Source: Thiocapsa rosea
GTDB lineage: Bacteria > Pseudomonadota > Gammaproteobacteria > Chromatiales > Chromatiaceae
Direction of reading: 5' to 3'
NCBI RefSeq assembly: GCF_003634315.1
Contig: NZ_RBXL01000001.1
Span: 5,064,501-5,128,500, forward strand
Length of the DNA stretch: 64,000 nt
This document shows, piece by piece, positions 25,058-35,140 of this stretch. Each line of letters starts with the position of its first letter. The first letter of the stretch is position 1. Made by a program: the position numbers and the translations under genes. The notes below the pieces were generated by a model. It was not told where the DNA came from, searched no databases, and saw only the letters and a program-made list of their open reading frames with translations.

Positions 25058-26958
25058 GTGCTCGACCGAAAACTCCGTTTTTTCTCTCCCCCGCGCTCTG
25101 CTCTGAATGGCGGCCGTGGGCCGACGTATTCAATCGAGCCTCATTCGATGCCCATTCGCGCAATCAAGCCACTCAAATGAGAACGACTCGCATCGCCACC
25201 ATGCGGCAGGCGCACCACTCCCGTCGGAGGAGGCGTCCGGCCCGATCGACAGGGTCAAGCCGCGCGTCGGCGGCGCTGTCGTTCCCGCTCGCGGCGCGCC
25301 TCCTCGGCCTCCCGCGCCAACAGCAGCGCGCCGATGCGCTGGAGGTTGCGCGCCACCACCGCCAAGGCGACGTAGCGCTTGAAGCCGTCGATCCCGTGAT
25401 CGCGACACCGGCTGAGCCCGTGGACCTCCAGCGCATTGATGGCGGACTCCACGGCGGAGTGTTTGCGGCGCAGCTGGATGAAGCGCGGATCGCCTTCGCG
25501 TGCGCGCTCCGCGGCCGAGCACTTGCCCTTCTTCGGCAGCACCGGAAAGTCGATCACCTCGGCCAACCCGCGTTGGTTGGCGGGGCTGTGGAAGCCCTTG
25601 TCCATGCTCGCGCTGGCGACCGTCGGGAAGCGCTCCACGGTCTCCTCCACCAAGGGAACGGCGACCTGATCGTCGGTGATGCGCTCCATGACCCGATGGT
25701 GCAGGATGAAGCCGTGCTGGTCTTCGACGATCGCCACGCGCAGGCCCAGCTCCACCGGCACGCCGGCCTTGCCTTTGCTGATCCACTCGGTGTGGGGCTG
25801 GAAGATCGAGAAGACCTTCTCGGCATGCGGGATGGTCTGAGCGCACAGCACCCTGCGGCGGATCTGGTCGATCTGCCGCTCGCCGTGGGCGATGAATGCA
25901 TCGAGCGGCGCGAGCCGGACGTTCGGCAGCGCCGCGATCAGGTGCAGGCGGATGCGCGTCTCGCGCGCCCGCCGCAGAAAGCCCTCGGCCAACTCCAGGT
26001 AGGCGGCATGGGCCGCTTCGATCTCGACACGCCGTGCGGCCCGTTTGTCCGGATCCTGCGCGGTGGAGCGCTTGAGGGTTTGCGCCCGCCGATAGGCTTT
26101 CTTCAGGCAACGCACGTTGTAGGCGCTTTGCCGCCAATCGCTCAGGCCGGCGTCCTCGCACAGCCCGGCACTGGTCTCGATGGCCTTGCGCACGGCGTCG
26201 TAGAGTAGGTTGATGTCGGTCGGGTAATGGACATGGGTCTCGACCACGAAGGAGTCACACCGCACCGCGAGGGGCTCGTCCGGACTGGTTTCGACCAGGG
26301 CATGGCCGGCATCCACGACCGCTTGGTTGATGCGGTCGAGCAGCTCGGGCGTGAACAGGCTCAGGTTGTCCTTGAGCGTCTGCAGGCTGTAGGTCGTGTC
26401 GTCGGCCCAGTCGGCATGGCCGAGCATCTTGCGCAGGGTGGTGTGCTGGTTGGCCAGCTCGAGAATCCGATCGTAGTCGGTATTTAGCCCCAAGCGCAGC
26501 ACCCCGAGCACCAGGATCGCCCACTGCGACAGACCGGGTCGGCCGGTCTCGGGGCGCGCCTTGCCGTCCTCGCCGCCGCCCGGCGGGCGCACCTCGGCGA
26601 GGATCGCGAACACGGGTTCGCGCAGTTGCGGGAGGGTGTAGAGGTGCTGCAGTCCGCGCAGCAATTGCGGGATGTCGTCGCGCGAGCGCAGATCCAGCGC
26701 GATGGCGGCGATATCCTCTTCGCCGAGTTTCAATTGCGGATCGATGACGGTGCGCATAGCGGTTCGAATAACGAAGTTGATGAAGGCTCATGGCGCGCCC
26801 CGGCGAAAGTAGGCCGAGATCGCTGCCGAGCCCTGCTTAAATCAATAGGTTAGAATTTTCTCTGACCCTCTCGATCGAAAACCGGCGAGATCTTCGATCA
26901 TGGGGTCATATTATAACCGACTGTTCTCGCGAAGGAAAGTTGGTTTCTGTTCAGGCAC
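25058..26958. mobile_element. ISNCY-type insertion sequence (1.9 kb)
   Basis: Element of 1901 bp flanked by the direct repeat TACTTA (25052-25057 and 26959-26964). Its ends share imperfect inverted repeats: left GTGCTCGACCGAAAAC, right (complement) GTGCCTGAACAGAAAC. It holds one leftward transposase gene. The host reading frame is restored by precise removal, which fixes the boundaries. Confidence 0.85.
25255..26757 (-). CDS. ISNCY-family transposase
   Basis: A 500-residue DDE-type transposase. The N-terminus (SRDDIPQLLRGLQHLYTLP, then NQHTTLRKMLGHADWADD and YSLQTLKDNLSLFTPELLDR) is typical of the ISNCY group, as is CDSFVVETHVHYPTDINLL, which carries the first catalytic Asp. Later motifs include ADKGFHSP-like SMDKGFHSPAN and the Glu-bearing KHSAVESAINALEVHGL. 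All catalytic segments look intact, so the element may be mobile. ATG at 26757. Confidence 0.88.
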   Translation of the reverse strand: MRTVIDPQLKLGEEDIAAIALDLRSRDDIPQLLRGLQHLYTLPQLREPVFAILAEVRPPGGGEDGKARPETGRPGLSQWAILVLGVLRLGLNTDYDRILELANQHTTLRKMLGHADWADDTTYSLQTLKDNLSLFTPELLDRINQAVVDAGHALVETSPDEPLAVRCDSFVVETHVHYPTDINLLYDAVRKAIETSAGLCEDAGLSDWRQSAYNVRCLKKAYRRAQTLKRSTAQDPDKRAARRVEIEAAHAAYLELAEGFLRRARETRIRLHLIAALPNVRLAPLDAFIAHGERQIDQIRRRVLCAQTIPHAEKVFSIFQPHTEWISKGKAGVPVELGLRVAIVEDQHGFILHHRVMERITDDQVAVPLVEETVERFPTVASASMDKGFHSPANQRGLAEVIDFPVLPKKGKCSAAERAREGDPRFIQLRRKHSAVESAINALEVHGLSRCRDHGIDGFKRYVALAVVARNLQRIGALLLAREAEEARRERERQRRRRAA

Positions 26959-27351
26959 TACTTATGGGGAGATGCACACCGACGCGGCCAAGAGGAAGGA
27001 CTCAAGGACCGCCCCTGCGCCGTGATTTTGGTCACGACAAACCAGGAGGGAGAGCGAATCGTCACGGTTCTGCCGGTTACCCACAGTCCGCCGGCAGACC
27101 CGTCCCTGGCCGTCGAGCTTCCGCCTGCGACCAAGCGCCGTCTCACACTGGACAACGAGCGATCCTGGGTGATCTTAACCGAGGCCAACCGATTTACGTG
27201 GCCGGGCCCGGATTTGCGCTTCGCGCGTCCCGGCGACTTGGCGAGCGTGGCCTATGGCGAGTTGCCCGGGGTTCTGTTCAAGGAGATCAAGACCAAATTG
27301 CTGCGAGCACTTGAGGCCTGCCGCGTCGGTCTTGTGCCGCGAACCGAATGA

Positions 27352-27493
27352 GAATGCCATGACCAAGCGTGTTTCGCTGATCGCGGCATCCGCCGGTCCC
27401 GGTCGACCCTCCATCGGCAACGCCGCTACCTGAGTTGGAAGCAGCTCGCCGCCATGATGCAGGACCATTGAACGGATTCCGGCAGCCGGGTCG
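27352..27493. other. Short gap between toxin remnant and glycosidase gene
   Basis: No complete gene. A fragmentary frame ending at 27471 (YLSWKQLAAMMQDH) looks like the tail of a lost coding sequence that I cannot identify. Confidence 0.3.
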
Positions 27494-28345
27494 ATGATGA
27501 GGCCGATCCGACAAGCGCGAGCCGGTCGCATGCGCAGGTCGTTCAACGCCCGTCCAGCGTGGCCGGGCGTTTTTCTCCTGGCCCTTCTGCTGCAAGCTTC
27601 GACCACGCTCGCCGTGGACTGGACGCCTGCCGGGGAGTCGCAGCGGCAGGACATCAGCGTGGACCTCGCCTACGCCAATCGCACCGCGGTGCGCCCGTCC
27701 GACGGCAAACAGGTCACCGCACACCTCGCCTTCTTCGCCTCGCGGACATTCCGCTTGGAGGTGATCGATCTGGGGGCCGGCTCCGAACCGGCTCATCCGA
27801 CGCTGGAGGCGGCCTTCCGCGCCGAGGGCTGTGTTGCCGGGGTCAACGGCGGCTTCTTTCATCCGGATCGACAGCCGTCCGGGCTCGTGATCTCCAAAGG
27901 ACGACGGATCAATCGCTTCGAGACCGCAAAACTCCTGAGCGGCGTGATCTACAGCGACGAGCGCGGCATCCACCTCGTCCGGCGTGGCCGGTTCCAAGAT
28001 CACCCGAGCATCACCGCCTTGTTGCAGACCGGACCCTATCTCGTGGAAGACGGACGCCCGGTGCGGGGCCTGTCGGCCACCGATCCGCGGCGGCGTACCT
28101 TCATCGCTACGGATTGGCGCGGACACTGGGTCATCGGTGCGATCACAAGCAGTCTCACCCTCGCCGAGCTCGGGGAAATTCTCGCTTTCCCGGACGTCCT
28201 GACGCCTTGGCGGGTCGATCGCGCCATCAACCTCGACGGCGGATCCTCAAGCGGATTCTTCTTCGACCGCGGCGCCGACCGGGCTCCGGTGACCCTGCAA
28301 CCCTGGAAACGCGTAAGGAACCTGCTCGGAATTTGCCCGCGTTGA
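27494..28345 (+). CDS. Phosphodiester glycosidase family protein (exported)
   Basis: A 283-residue protein with the NAGPA-type phosphodiester glycosidase domain, the family of the enzyme that removes GlcNAc from phosphodiester-linked mannose. Bacterial members act outside the inner membrane on envelope or exopolysaccharide substrates. Seen: a basic N-terminus and hydrophobic signal (GVFLLALLLQASTTLA), the family motif GVNGGFFHPD near 118, TGPYLVEDG, DWRGHWVIGAITSSLTL, and the catalytic-loop signature NLDGGSSSGFF near 251. Start ambiguous among 27494, 27497 and an ATG 12 codons in. No operon partner. Confidence 0.8.
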   Translation: MMRPIRQARAGRMRRSFNARPAWPGVFLLALLLQASTTLAVDWTPAGESQRQDISVDLAYANRTAVRPSDGKQVTAHLAFFASRTFRLEVIDLGAGSEPAHPTLEAAFRAEGCVAGVNGGFFHPDRQPSGLVISKGRRINRFETAKLLSGVIYSDERGIHLVRRGRFQDHPSITALLQTGPYLVEDGRPVRGLSATDPRRRTFIATDWRGHWVIGAITSSLTLAELGEILAFPDVLTPWRVDRAINLDGGSSSGFFFDRGADRAPVTLQPWKRVRNLLGICPR

Positions 28346-28713
28346 ATCGTGCCGTGGGAGCCGAAACCGATCGGTCAGCACCCCCCTGTGAAGGCGGATT
28401 CCGGAAAGCGACATCGGCATCGGCACTCGGAGCCGCCAAAGAGCAGGCGCCGGCGATGCCATCACCGGCGTCCGGCGGTAAGCCGACGGTTGCCATGCGT
28501 CTGTTCGACTTGGTGGACGCGGTTTGCTGCCAGTCGAGTCGCCGGCATTCGTGGCCACTCCGCCCCATCAGCGGTCACCCAATCCCGCCGTCCTCGGCGT
28601 CCACTCCATTCTTTCTGCTGCCAGGTCGGCGTTGATTCGGGGTGACCGAATTCCGTCGAGGAGCGGCCACCGATTCGAAGAGCTGCTGCTGTCTTTCAAT
28701 CAAACCCCGACCG
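28346..28713. other. Gap without a supported gene
   Basis: Contains scattered pieces such as GCGGTCACC and GGAGCGGCCACCGA that resemble the degenerate interspersed repeats seen elsewhere in the window. No RNA gene or intact frame. Confidence 0.4.
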
Positions 28714-29403
28714 TTAAGATTTCTTCCATCCCGTCGGCAAGGCCAACGCAAAGGGCAGGACGACGAACGAGTTTCGGGCTCCGAGACTGAAGGCCGAGGC
28801 GCAACCCGCATCGAAGCGCAGCCGCATGAGAGGTGCGAGCAACCAAGCAAGGAGTGCAGCCAGCAGCAGGCAAGCGATGAACACCGGCAGGACCGTCGGC
28901 AGCACCGGCCCCGCGGTGCACACCGAGTTCACCTGCGCGCCCGCGATCAGGAGCACCACCAGGGCAATCACAGGCACCACCTACCAGGCCAAGCCGTTCA
29001 CGCCAAACCGCCCGTCCGGCATCGGCTTGGATCCAGCGCTCCGAAACCGCCGCAGGCGAAACGGGAATACCGATCAGGAGTACCGCCGCGGGCAACAGGC
29101 CCTCGGCCAAGACGGTCGCCCTGAGATTCTCCGCCGGCAGCCATCGCAGCATGGCCCGGACCAACAGGGGAACCAGCACGACGTTGCCGACCCCGACGGC
29201 CAGTACGAAACACCGATCACGGAAGGCGTCTCGCGCATGCAAAAGGACACCTGCACCAAGGTCGTAAAGAGCAGCAGATCCGGGAGCGGTCAAAGCCAGA
29301 CCTCGAAGACCCGAGCGATCGGGAGACAGACTCCCCCACATCAGCCCCGCGAGGATAGCGGCCGGATCTATCCAGACCTGTTGTCGCTCGAGTGTCGTTC
29401 TCG
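28714..29403 (-). pseudogene. Decayed ACR3-type arsenite efflux / bile acid:sodium symporter gene
   Basis: The 5' part reads TLERQQVWIDPAAILAGLMW and then VLLHARDAFRDRCFVLAVG, VVLVPLLVRAMLRWLP; the 3' part, in a second frame from 28980, reads VIALVVLLIAGAQVNSV and FSLGARNSFVVLPFALALP, a well-conserved ACR3-like stretch. A stop and frame change occur near 28980-29020, and the middle of the protein looks shortened. The 3' end falls short of the full family length (over 300 residues). An efflux role is therefore lost. Homology is judged by eye. Confidence 0.65.
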
Positions 29404-31350
29404 TCATCGAGCTCCATCCAGCCAAGCGCGTCCGTGTTCCTCCGGGCGATCGAACAGAGGCGCGAAGAGCGGTCGCAACAAGCGCACCCCGCTCACGCTC
29501 AAATGATTGTCGTCGTAGTAGAGCACCTGCCCGTCGCGGTAGAAGTGACACTGGCCGTCCCGGCACAGGATCCGATGCGGATGGAGCCGGATCAGCGGCG
29601 TCTGCGCGCCAAGGTCATTCAGGGCGTCGGTGACCCACCGAGCGTCCTCCGCGAGCTGCGCGAGCGGCTGACCGATCCCTTCCGGGTCATGCCCCTTCAA
29701 CACGGCTTCTGCCAGAACCGTCGGGACATCCCCGCCAGGCTCGGGCACGGGATAGACGAGCACGACCCGCCTGCCGGCCGCGGCCAGGGCGCCGATGGCG
29801 GCGTCGATGGCATCGACGAGTCCGGAGTCGGGATCATCGAAGGGGTAGATCCGATAGCGGGCCGAGAGCACCACCGTATGAATGCTCGGCGTTGCGATGA
29901 TCCGATCCAGCGCGAGCCGCTGAAAGCGCTCGCAATCCTCCCGCCAGGACAAGAGCTCCCCTTGCCAGCCGAGGGCCGGCGGGCAGATCGGCATCGCCAG
30001 GCTCAGCACGGAGGTTCCGCGTTCGCGCGCCAGCTCGCCGAGCAGGGTCGCGTAGGTGGCGGCGTGGCTGTCTCCGAAGAGCGCGATGATCGGCGCGGCC
30101 TCCGGATCGCCGTAGAGGCATCCGGGGGTATCGGCGCGCACACTCTCGCACGTGAGTTGACGCGGATCGCGGTCATCCGCGGCAGCGAGGATAACGGCAA
30201 GCTCGGGAGGATAGCGGCCGAGCCATCCGGCCGTGCGCTCGGCGTGCACGCCGATGCCGACGAGGAGCGCGGCCGCGAGGGCGGCTGCACCGAAGAGCAG
30301 CGGCCGCGGCAGCACGCCGGAGCGGCCCCGGAACGGGCGCTCGATGAATCGCCAGGAGAGGATCGCCAGGATCAGGCTCGCCGCGACCAGGAGCAGCGAT
30401 ACCCCGAGCGGTAGGTTCGGACCCATCAAGTGGCGCGCGAAGACGAAGATCGGCCAATGCCAGAGGTAGAGCGAGTAGGAGATCAGGCCGATCAGGACGA
30501 TCGGCCGCCAGGACAGGCCCCGCCCGATCAGCGACGGCCGCCGCTGGCCCGCAAGGATCAGCAGTGCCGCGCCGAGACAGGGCGACAGGGCGGCAAGCCC
30601 CGGGAAGACGGTCTCCTGCGAATAGGCATGGACGGGCCAGGCGATCAGCACCAGTCCCAGGATCGAGATCAGGTCGGAGAAGAGCCTCCCGCGCGGCAGA
30701 CGCAGCGGGGCCAAGGCCACGAGCGCGCCGATCAGCAGCTCCCAGGCCCGAAGATGCGGCAGAAAGAAGGCGGCCGTCGAAGCGGGGTCGAGCCGGAGCG
30801 CGATCACCGAGGCCGCAAACGAGAGCGCTGCGATCCCGCCGACGAGCGCGATTCGAGTCCTCAGTCCGCGGCCCCAGACCAGCCAGAGCAGGACCGGATA
30901 GAGGATATAGAAGATCTCCTCGACCGAGAGCGACCAGGTGTGCAGCAGGGGCTTGAGCTCGGCCTCCTGATCGAAATAGCCGCTTTCGCGGTTGAAGAAG
31001 ATGCTCGAGACGAACAGGGTCGCGGCGATCAACGATCGGGCGAAACCGCGTGCCTCGGCGGGATAGAGGATCAAGGCGGCGGCCAGTGCACTGGCCAGCA
31101 GGACCGCGAACAAGGCCGGCAGGATGCGTCGCACCCGTCGCTCGTAGAAACGCGCAATCGAGAAATGGCCCGTCTGCAGCTCGCGCGCGATGATCGAGGT
31201 GATCAGGTAGCCGGAGATCACGAAGAAGACATCCACGCCGACGAAGCCGCCTCCGAACCCCGGGATCGCGGCATGAAAGAGCACCACCGGCACGATGGCC
31301 AGGGCGCGCAAGCCGTCGATGTCGGCGCGATAGGGATGAGACTCGACCAT
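29404..31350 (-). CDS. Acyltransferase 3 with C-terminal SGNH domain (OafA/YrhL-like)
   Basis: A 648-residue membrane O-acyltransferase that transfers acyl groups to cell-surface sugars. The N-terminal half (about 5-350) has roughly ten membrane helices and the family opening RADIDGLRALAIVPVVLFH, then DVFFVISGYLITSII and FYERRVRRILPAL. The soluble C-terminal part (about 400-640) is an SGNH hydrolase-like domain with GDSHAATYATLL and the Asp-x-x-His pair in DDNHLSVSG. Length suits this two-domain class. Its stop adjoins the decayed efflux gene. Likely O-antigen or exopolysaccharide acetylation, as in related two-domain enzymes. Confidence 0.9.
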   Translation of the reverse strand: MVESHPYRADIDGLRALAIVPVVLFHAAIPGFGGGFVGVDVFFVISGYLITSIIARELQTGHFSIARFYERRVRRILPALFAVLLASALAAALILYPAEARGFARSLIAATLFVSSIFFNRESGYFDQEAELKPLLHTWSLSVEEIFYILYPVLLWLVWGRGLRTRIALVGGIAALSFAASVIALRLDPASTAAFFLPHLRAWELLIGALVALAPLRLPRGRLFSDLISILGLVLIAWPVHAYSQETVFPGLAALSPCLGAALLILAGQRRPSLIGRGLSWRPIVLIGLISYSLYLWHWPIFVFARHLMGPNLPLGVSLLLVAASLILAILSWRFIERPFRGRSGVLPRPLLFGAAALAAALLVGIGVHAERTAGWLGRYPPELAVILAAADDRDPRQLTCESVRADTPGCLYGDPEAAPIIALFGDSHAATYATLLGELARERGTSVLSLAMPICPPALGWQGELLSWREDCERFQRLALDRIIATPSIHTVVLSARYRIYPFDDPDSGLVDAIDAAIGALAAAGRRVVLVYPVPEPGGDVPTVLAEAVLKGHDPEGIGQPLAQLAEDARWVTDALNDLGAQTPLIRLHPHRILCRDGQCHFYRDGQVLYYDDNHLSVSGVRLLRPLFAPLFDRPEEHGRAWLDGAR

Positions 31351-31416
31351 CCGGAATGCGTCCTCCCGAGCTGCCGGTGGTGTCCGTTGTCCCCGACCGG
31401 TTTGGTCAACGGGGAA

Positions 31417-31776
31417 TCAGCGCTGCCCGCGTTCCTGCTCGCGCGCTTCCGCACAGTCCGCGCAAAAGACCACGGCCGGATCCGAATCGAGTCGCTCGCT
31501 GTCCAATGGCTCACGACACAAGCAGCAGAGGCCGAAGGTCCCCGCCTCGATCCGTGCGAGTGCGGCCTCGATTTGGCGCCGTCGGATGCCGTAGCGTTCG
31601 TGTGTGTTCTTCGCCATCGCCTGTTGCTGCATGGCGTCCATCCGCGAGAGGCGGCCGACGCGTGTCTGGTCCAGCTCCACGGTGCCGCCCGCGTCGTTGG
31701 ATTCGGCGATGTCGATGATCAAAGCATCCAGCTCCGATTGGAGTCGTTCCCCGTAGGTGCGCGGATCGGATGTCAT
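31417..31776 (-). CDS. DksA/TraR-family zinc-finger protein
   Basis: A 119-residue protein with an N-terminal coiled coil (TYGERLQSELDALIIDIAES onward) and a four-cysteine zinc finger: CCLC near 83-86 and CADC near 107-110. DksA-type proteins bind in the secondary channel of RNA polymerase. This one is shorter than E. coli DksA (151 residues) and lacks its N-terminal extension, so it is closer to the short paralogues. It lies 27 bp upstream of the universal stress protein gene on the other side and 60 bp after the acyltransferase start, all on one strand. Confidence 0.85.
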   Translation of the reverse strand: MTSDPRTYGERLQSELDALIIDIAESNDAGGTVELDQTRVGRLSRMDAMQQQAMAKNTHERYGIRRRQIEAALARIEAGTFGLCCLCREPLDSERLDSDPAVVFCADCAEAREQERGQR

Positions 31777-31803
31777 CGGTCGGCCTCGTTCAACGTGACA
31801 CGT

Positions 31804-32670
31804 TCAACGCAATAGGAGCGTCGGGATGCGTGCCGAGCGCAGCAGATCGGAGGTCTTGCTGCCGAAGACCAAGCTGCGCAACGGCGAGTGGCTGTAGGCG
31901 CCCATGATCAGCATGTCGATCGCCTGCTCCTGGATATTGCGGGCGATGATGCTCTCGGCGTCGCCCGGGATCAGGGCGGCCTCGACCTCGAGCCCGCCCT
32001 CTTCCAGCGTCGTCTTCGCCCACTCCAGCTGCCGCGGGCCGTCCTTGCGAGGCTCACCGGACATCAGCAGATGGATCGGCAAACCCCGAAAGAGGGGGCT
32101 GGACGCGACCATCGCCACGCCGTGCCGGGTCATGCTGCCGCCGTCATAGGCGATCATCACGCGACTGGGCTCCTGGAACCCCTGGGTGACGGCGATGATC
32201 GGCTTCTTCAGCGCGCGCACCATGCGCTCGACGTTGCGGCCGAGATCGCGTTGCGTCGTCTCGGCCGATTCCCCTCGTCGACCGAGCACGAACAGACGCA
32301 CTCCCGGCTGCTGCTCGACCAGCACCTCCTCCAGATCGCCGTAGCGCTGGCGCACATCCGGCGCCGGCACCCCGACGGCGATCGCGCGCTCGCGCAGCCG
32401 ATTCAGAAACAGCCGGCCCTCCTCGCGGGTGGCCTTGCTGCGCGCCTCGTCCTGCTCGGAGAGCTTGGTCAGCAGGTGTTGCTGCGCGTTGAAGCCGATG
32501 GCGCCGCTACGGTCGCCGCCCGAAGCGGTTTCGGTGTGACGGGTGATGATGTGCATCAACTCCAGCGGCGCACTCATGCGGCGCGCAGCCCAGGCAGCGG
32601 CATCGGTGACGTAATCGGCGAAGTGCGAGCGGTCGACGCAGGCCAGGATCTTGTCTTCGTCTTCTTGCAT
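31804..32670 (-). CDS. Universal stress protein, tandem UspA domains
   Basis: A 288-residue cytosolic protein with two UspA-type domains. The first (about 1-150) has KILACVDRS and GRRGESAETTQRDLGRN; the second (about 155-288) has VMIAYDGGS and the nucleotide-loop pattern MGAYSHSPLRSLVFGSKT. Tandem Usp proteins bind ATP and respond to stress. The gene lies next to a SulP transporter gene on the same strand, an arrangement seen in several bacteria and consistent with control of anion or bicarbonate uptake. Confidence 0.9.
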   Translation of the reverse strand: MQEDEDKILACVDRSHFADYVTDAAAWAARRMSAPLELMHIITRHTETASGGDRSGAIGFNAQQHLLTKLSEQDEARSKATREEGRLFLNRLRERAIAVGVPAPDVRQRYGDLEEVLVEQQPGVRLFVLGRRGESAETTQRDLGRNVERMVRALKKPIIAVTQGFQEPSRVMIAYDGGSMTRHGVAMVASSPLFRGLPIHLLMSGEPRKDGPRQLEWAKTTLEEGGLEVEAALIPGDAESIIARNIQEQAIDMLIMGAYSHSPLRSLVFGSKTSDLLRSARIPTLLLR

Positions 32671-32879
32671 GTTGAGTTCCCCTTTTCAGACCGCGTCTGC
32701 GACGAAAGACGGTGTCACTCGCGCGGACCTCGGCTTCCCCGAGAACTCGCCGCCTTCGTCCAAGACGCGGCGCGAGTTTCCGAATCTGTTGATCGATCCA
32801 AACCGCGTCTCGCCAACGCCACGCGCGCGAGCCGAGGCCGAGCGCGCCACGACGCGACGCGTGCCGCGCCGGACGCGGT

Positions 32880-34355
32880 TTAGTGCCCCATCAGTTGTTC
32901 GACGGCATCGGGTTTGTCGTGCACCGCGAAGCGGTCCACCAGGGTCGCACTGGCCTGGTTGAGGCCAACGATCTCCACGTCGGTGCCTTCGCGACGGAAC
33001 TTGATGACCACCTTGTCGAGCGCGCTGACCGCGGTGATGTCCCAGAAATGGGCGCGGCTGACATCGATGCGGACCTTCTCGATGACCTCTTTGTAGTCGA
33101 ACGAGGCCACGAAACGATCAGCCGAGGCGAAGAACACCTGGCCCGTGACCACGTAGACGCGCGTGCGCCCTTCATGCACGGACACCGAGCCGATGTGCAG
33201 CACCTGTCCGACCTTGTTGGCGAAGAAGAATCCGGACAAGAGCACGCCCACCAGGACGCCCATCGCCAGATCATGCGTGAAGACCACCACGACCACCGTC
33301 GAGATCATGACGACGTTGGCGGCGAGCGGATGCTCGCGCAGGTTGCGGATCGAGGCCCAGTTGAAGGTGCCGATCGAGACCATGATCATCACGGCCACCA
33401 GCGCGGCCATCGGAATCATCGCCACGAGATCGCCGGCAAAGACCACCATCAGGATCAGGAAGACACCCGCGGCGAGCGTCGAGAGCCGGCCGCGCCCGCC
33501 GGACTTAATGTTGATGACCGCTTGACCGATCATGGCGCAGCCCGCCATGCCGCCGAGGCAACCCGCGCCGATGTTGGCCACACCCTGACCGACGCACTCG
33601 CGGTTCTTGTTGCTGTTCGAATCGGTCAGATCATCCACGATCGAGGCCGTCATCAATGACTCCAGCAGACCCACCACGGCGAGCGTGGCCGACACCGGGA
33701 AGATGATCGCGAGCGTCTCCCAGTTCAGCGGGATATCCGGGAACAGGAACACCGGCAGTGTGTCGGGTAGTGCGCCCATGTCGCCGACGGTGCGGATGTC
33801 CAGATCGAGCGCCACCGACACCGAGGTCAGCACCACGATGGTGACCAGCGGCGAGGGGATGAGCTTGGTGAGATAGGGGAAGAGATAGATGATGGCCAGT
33901 CCGGCGACAACCATGGCATAGACCTCCCAGGTCACCCCGATCAACTCGGGCAGCTGCGCCATGAAGATCAGAATGGCCAGGGCGTTGACGAAGCCGGTGA
34001 TGACCGAGCGCGACACGAAGCGCATCAGGTTCCCGAGGCGCAACGCGCCGGCGATGATCTGCAGGATGCCGGTCAGGATGGTCGCTGCCAGCAGATATTG
34101 CAGACCATGCTCTTTGACCAGCACCACCATCAGCAGCGCCATCGCCGCTGTGGCACCCGAAATCATGCCGGGGCGCCCGCCGACAAAGGCGGTGATGGTG
34201 GCGATCGCAAACGAGGCGTAAAGACCGACCTTGGGATCGACCCCGGCGATGATCGAAAAGGCGATGGCCTCGGGGATCAACGCCAGCGCGACGACCAAGC
34301 CCGCGAGCAGATCGTTACGGACATTGGACAGCCAGTCCTTGCGAAGTGAATTCAT
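32880..34355 (-). CDS. SulP-family inorganic anion transporter with STAS domain
   Basis: A 491-residue inner-membrane transporter. It opens with the SulP signature ([20 protein letters not shown]), has about ten hydrophobic helices, and contains [20 protein letters not shown] and [17 protein letters not shown]. The C-terminal ~110 residues form a STAS domain ([20 protein letters not shown]) that regulates such carriers. Members move sulfate or bicarbonate with sodium or protons; substrate cannot be read from sequence. The size (under 500 residues) and the adjacent Usp gene are closer to the bicarbonate-type (BicA-like) group, an inference. Confidence 0.88.
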   Translation of the reverse strand: MNSLRKDWLSNVRNDLLAGLVVALALIPEAIAFSIIAGVDPKVGLYASFAIATITAFVGGRPGMISGATAAMALLMVVLVKEHGLQYLLAATILTGILQIIAGALRLGNLMRFVSRSVITGFVNALAILIFMAQLPELIGVTWEVYAMVVAGLAIIYLFPYLTKLIPSPLVTIVVLTSVSVALDLDIRTVGDMGALPDTLPVFLFPDIPLNWETLAIIFPVSATLAVVGLLESLMTASIVDDLTDSNSNKNRECVGQGVANIGAGCLGGMAGCAMIGQAVINIKSGGRGRLSTLAAGVFLILMVVFAGDLVAMIPMAALVAVMIMVSIGTFNWASIRNLREHPLAANVVMISTVVVVVFTHDLAMGVLVGVLLSGFFFANKVGQVLHIGSVSVHEGRTRVYVVTGQVFFASADRFVASFDYKEVIEKVRIDVSRAHFWDITAVSALDKVVIKFRREGTDVEIVGLNQASATLVDRFAVHDKPDAVEQLMGH

Positions 34356-35140
34356 GCCTAAGCGTTTCCGCAGCTGATGCAGGCCGAAAGGTCGGCGGAG
34401 TAACGAATCGCGAAGGCCGCTTGGCTACCCGGTAGGGTAATGCGGTCGGTCGACCGTAAAGGTCGTGGAGAAGACGCAAGCATCAGGCGCGCGGCATCGC
34501 GTTGAACAACGGCGAGAGTCCGGGGACTCGGTTTGCGCGTGATACCTACATCGGCAGGGGACTCCGGCGGGCGAGCATGGGTGTCTGGAAATTGCCCGCG
34601 AATTCTACACGGAAAGCTGTTCAACTGTCAGCCTTGCGCCGACGAGGGTTTTCTTGTCGATCTCCGGGTAGTCGTCGGGACGAATGCCCACCCAGCGATA
34701 GGGCGTTTGACGTCCGGTATCGTCCAAGTTGCGTCTCCCGGTTCCGCCGGCATCAGGCCACCGCGGTTGGTTGCACCCCTGTCCGCTATGGGCTCTGTCG
34801 CTGCCTTCCGTTTGCGGATAATGACGTCGGTCCCTCGATGCGTTCCGCCCGCCACAGGTGCGACAGGTCGCGATGTCGTTGCCGACGCTCCGTCATGAAT
34901 GTCGGCTATCGGCTCTGGAACAGTCCCCAATCTGCCCCGGTGACCACCCGTTCTGGGTCGTGACTTGTCGCTCGTTGAGGCGCGATCGACTTTCCGCTGT
35001 CAGGATTTACCTGTCCGGCAGCGGTCAGTCCTGAGCGGCGGCTTGCCGACGCTCTTGAGGCGTCTGGCTTGCGCGCACGCTGTCATGCGGATCGGTTTGG
35101 GGTATTGTTCGGAAACAACGGAATTATCCCGCTCTCCCGG
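34356..35140. other. Gap with degenerate repeat-like sequence
   Basis: No gene supported over 785 bp. The first part should hold the promoter of the leftward SulP gene. Sequence around 34815-34835 (GATAATGACGTCGGTCC) matches a stretch at 45172-45187 (GATAACGTCGGTCC), which suggests an interspersed repeat. A leftward frame of about 100 codons in the middle has no start or family signature I trust. Confidence 0.4.

Larger units (their letters stand above)
25007..27351 (+). pseudogene. PemK-like toxin gene interrupted by an insertion sequence
   Basis: The first 17 codons (GTG start; MTLPEPIPGLVIRYAYL) lie at 25007-25057 and the rest at 26965-27351, in the same frame once the IS and one target copy are removed. 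The rebuilt protein has about 145 residues: WGDAHRRGQEEGLKDRPC, TVLPVTHSPPADP, KRRLTLDNERSWVILTEANR. It resembles a PemK/MazF-like growth inhibitor family common beside Phd-type antitoxins in Proteobacteria. The downstream part could be translated from GTG at 27022, but would lack the N-terminal strands. Removing the IS restores the gene exactly, which implies a recent insertion. Confidence 0.85.

Noticed and set aside
28700-29566. A single 288-codon minus-strand protein
   Set aside because: Its second half is out of frame relative to the conserved ACR3-like sequence; it is better described as a decayed gene.
35069-35140. Longer N-terminus for the Rpn-family nuclease
   Set aside because: The family begins at the MADHDPSY methionine; the upstream 24 codons match nothing.
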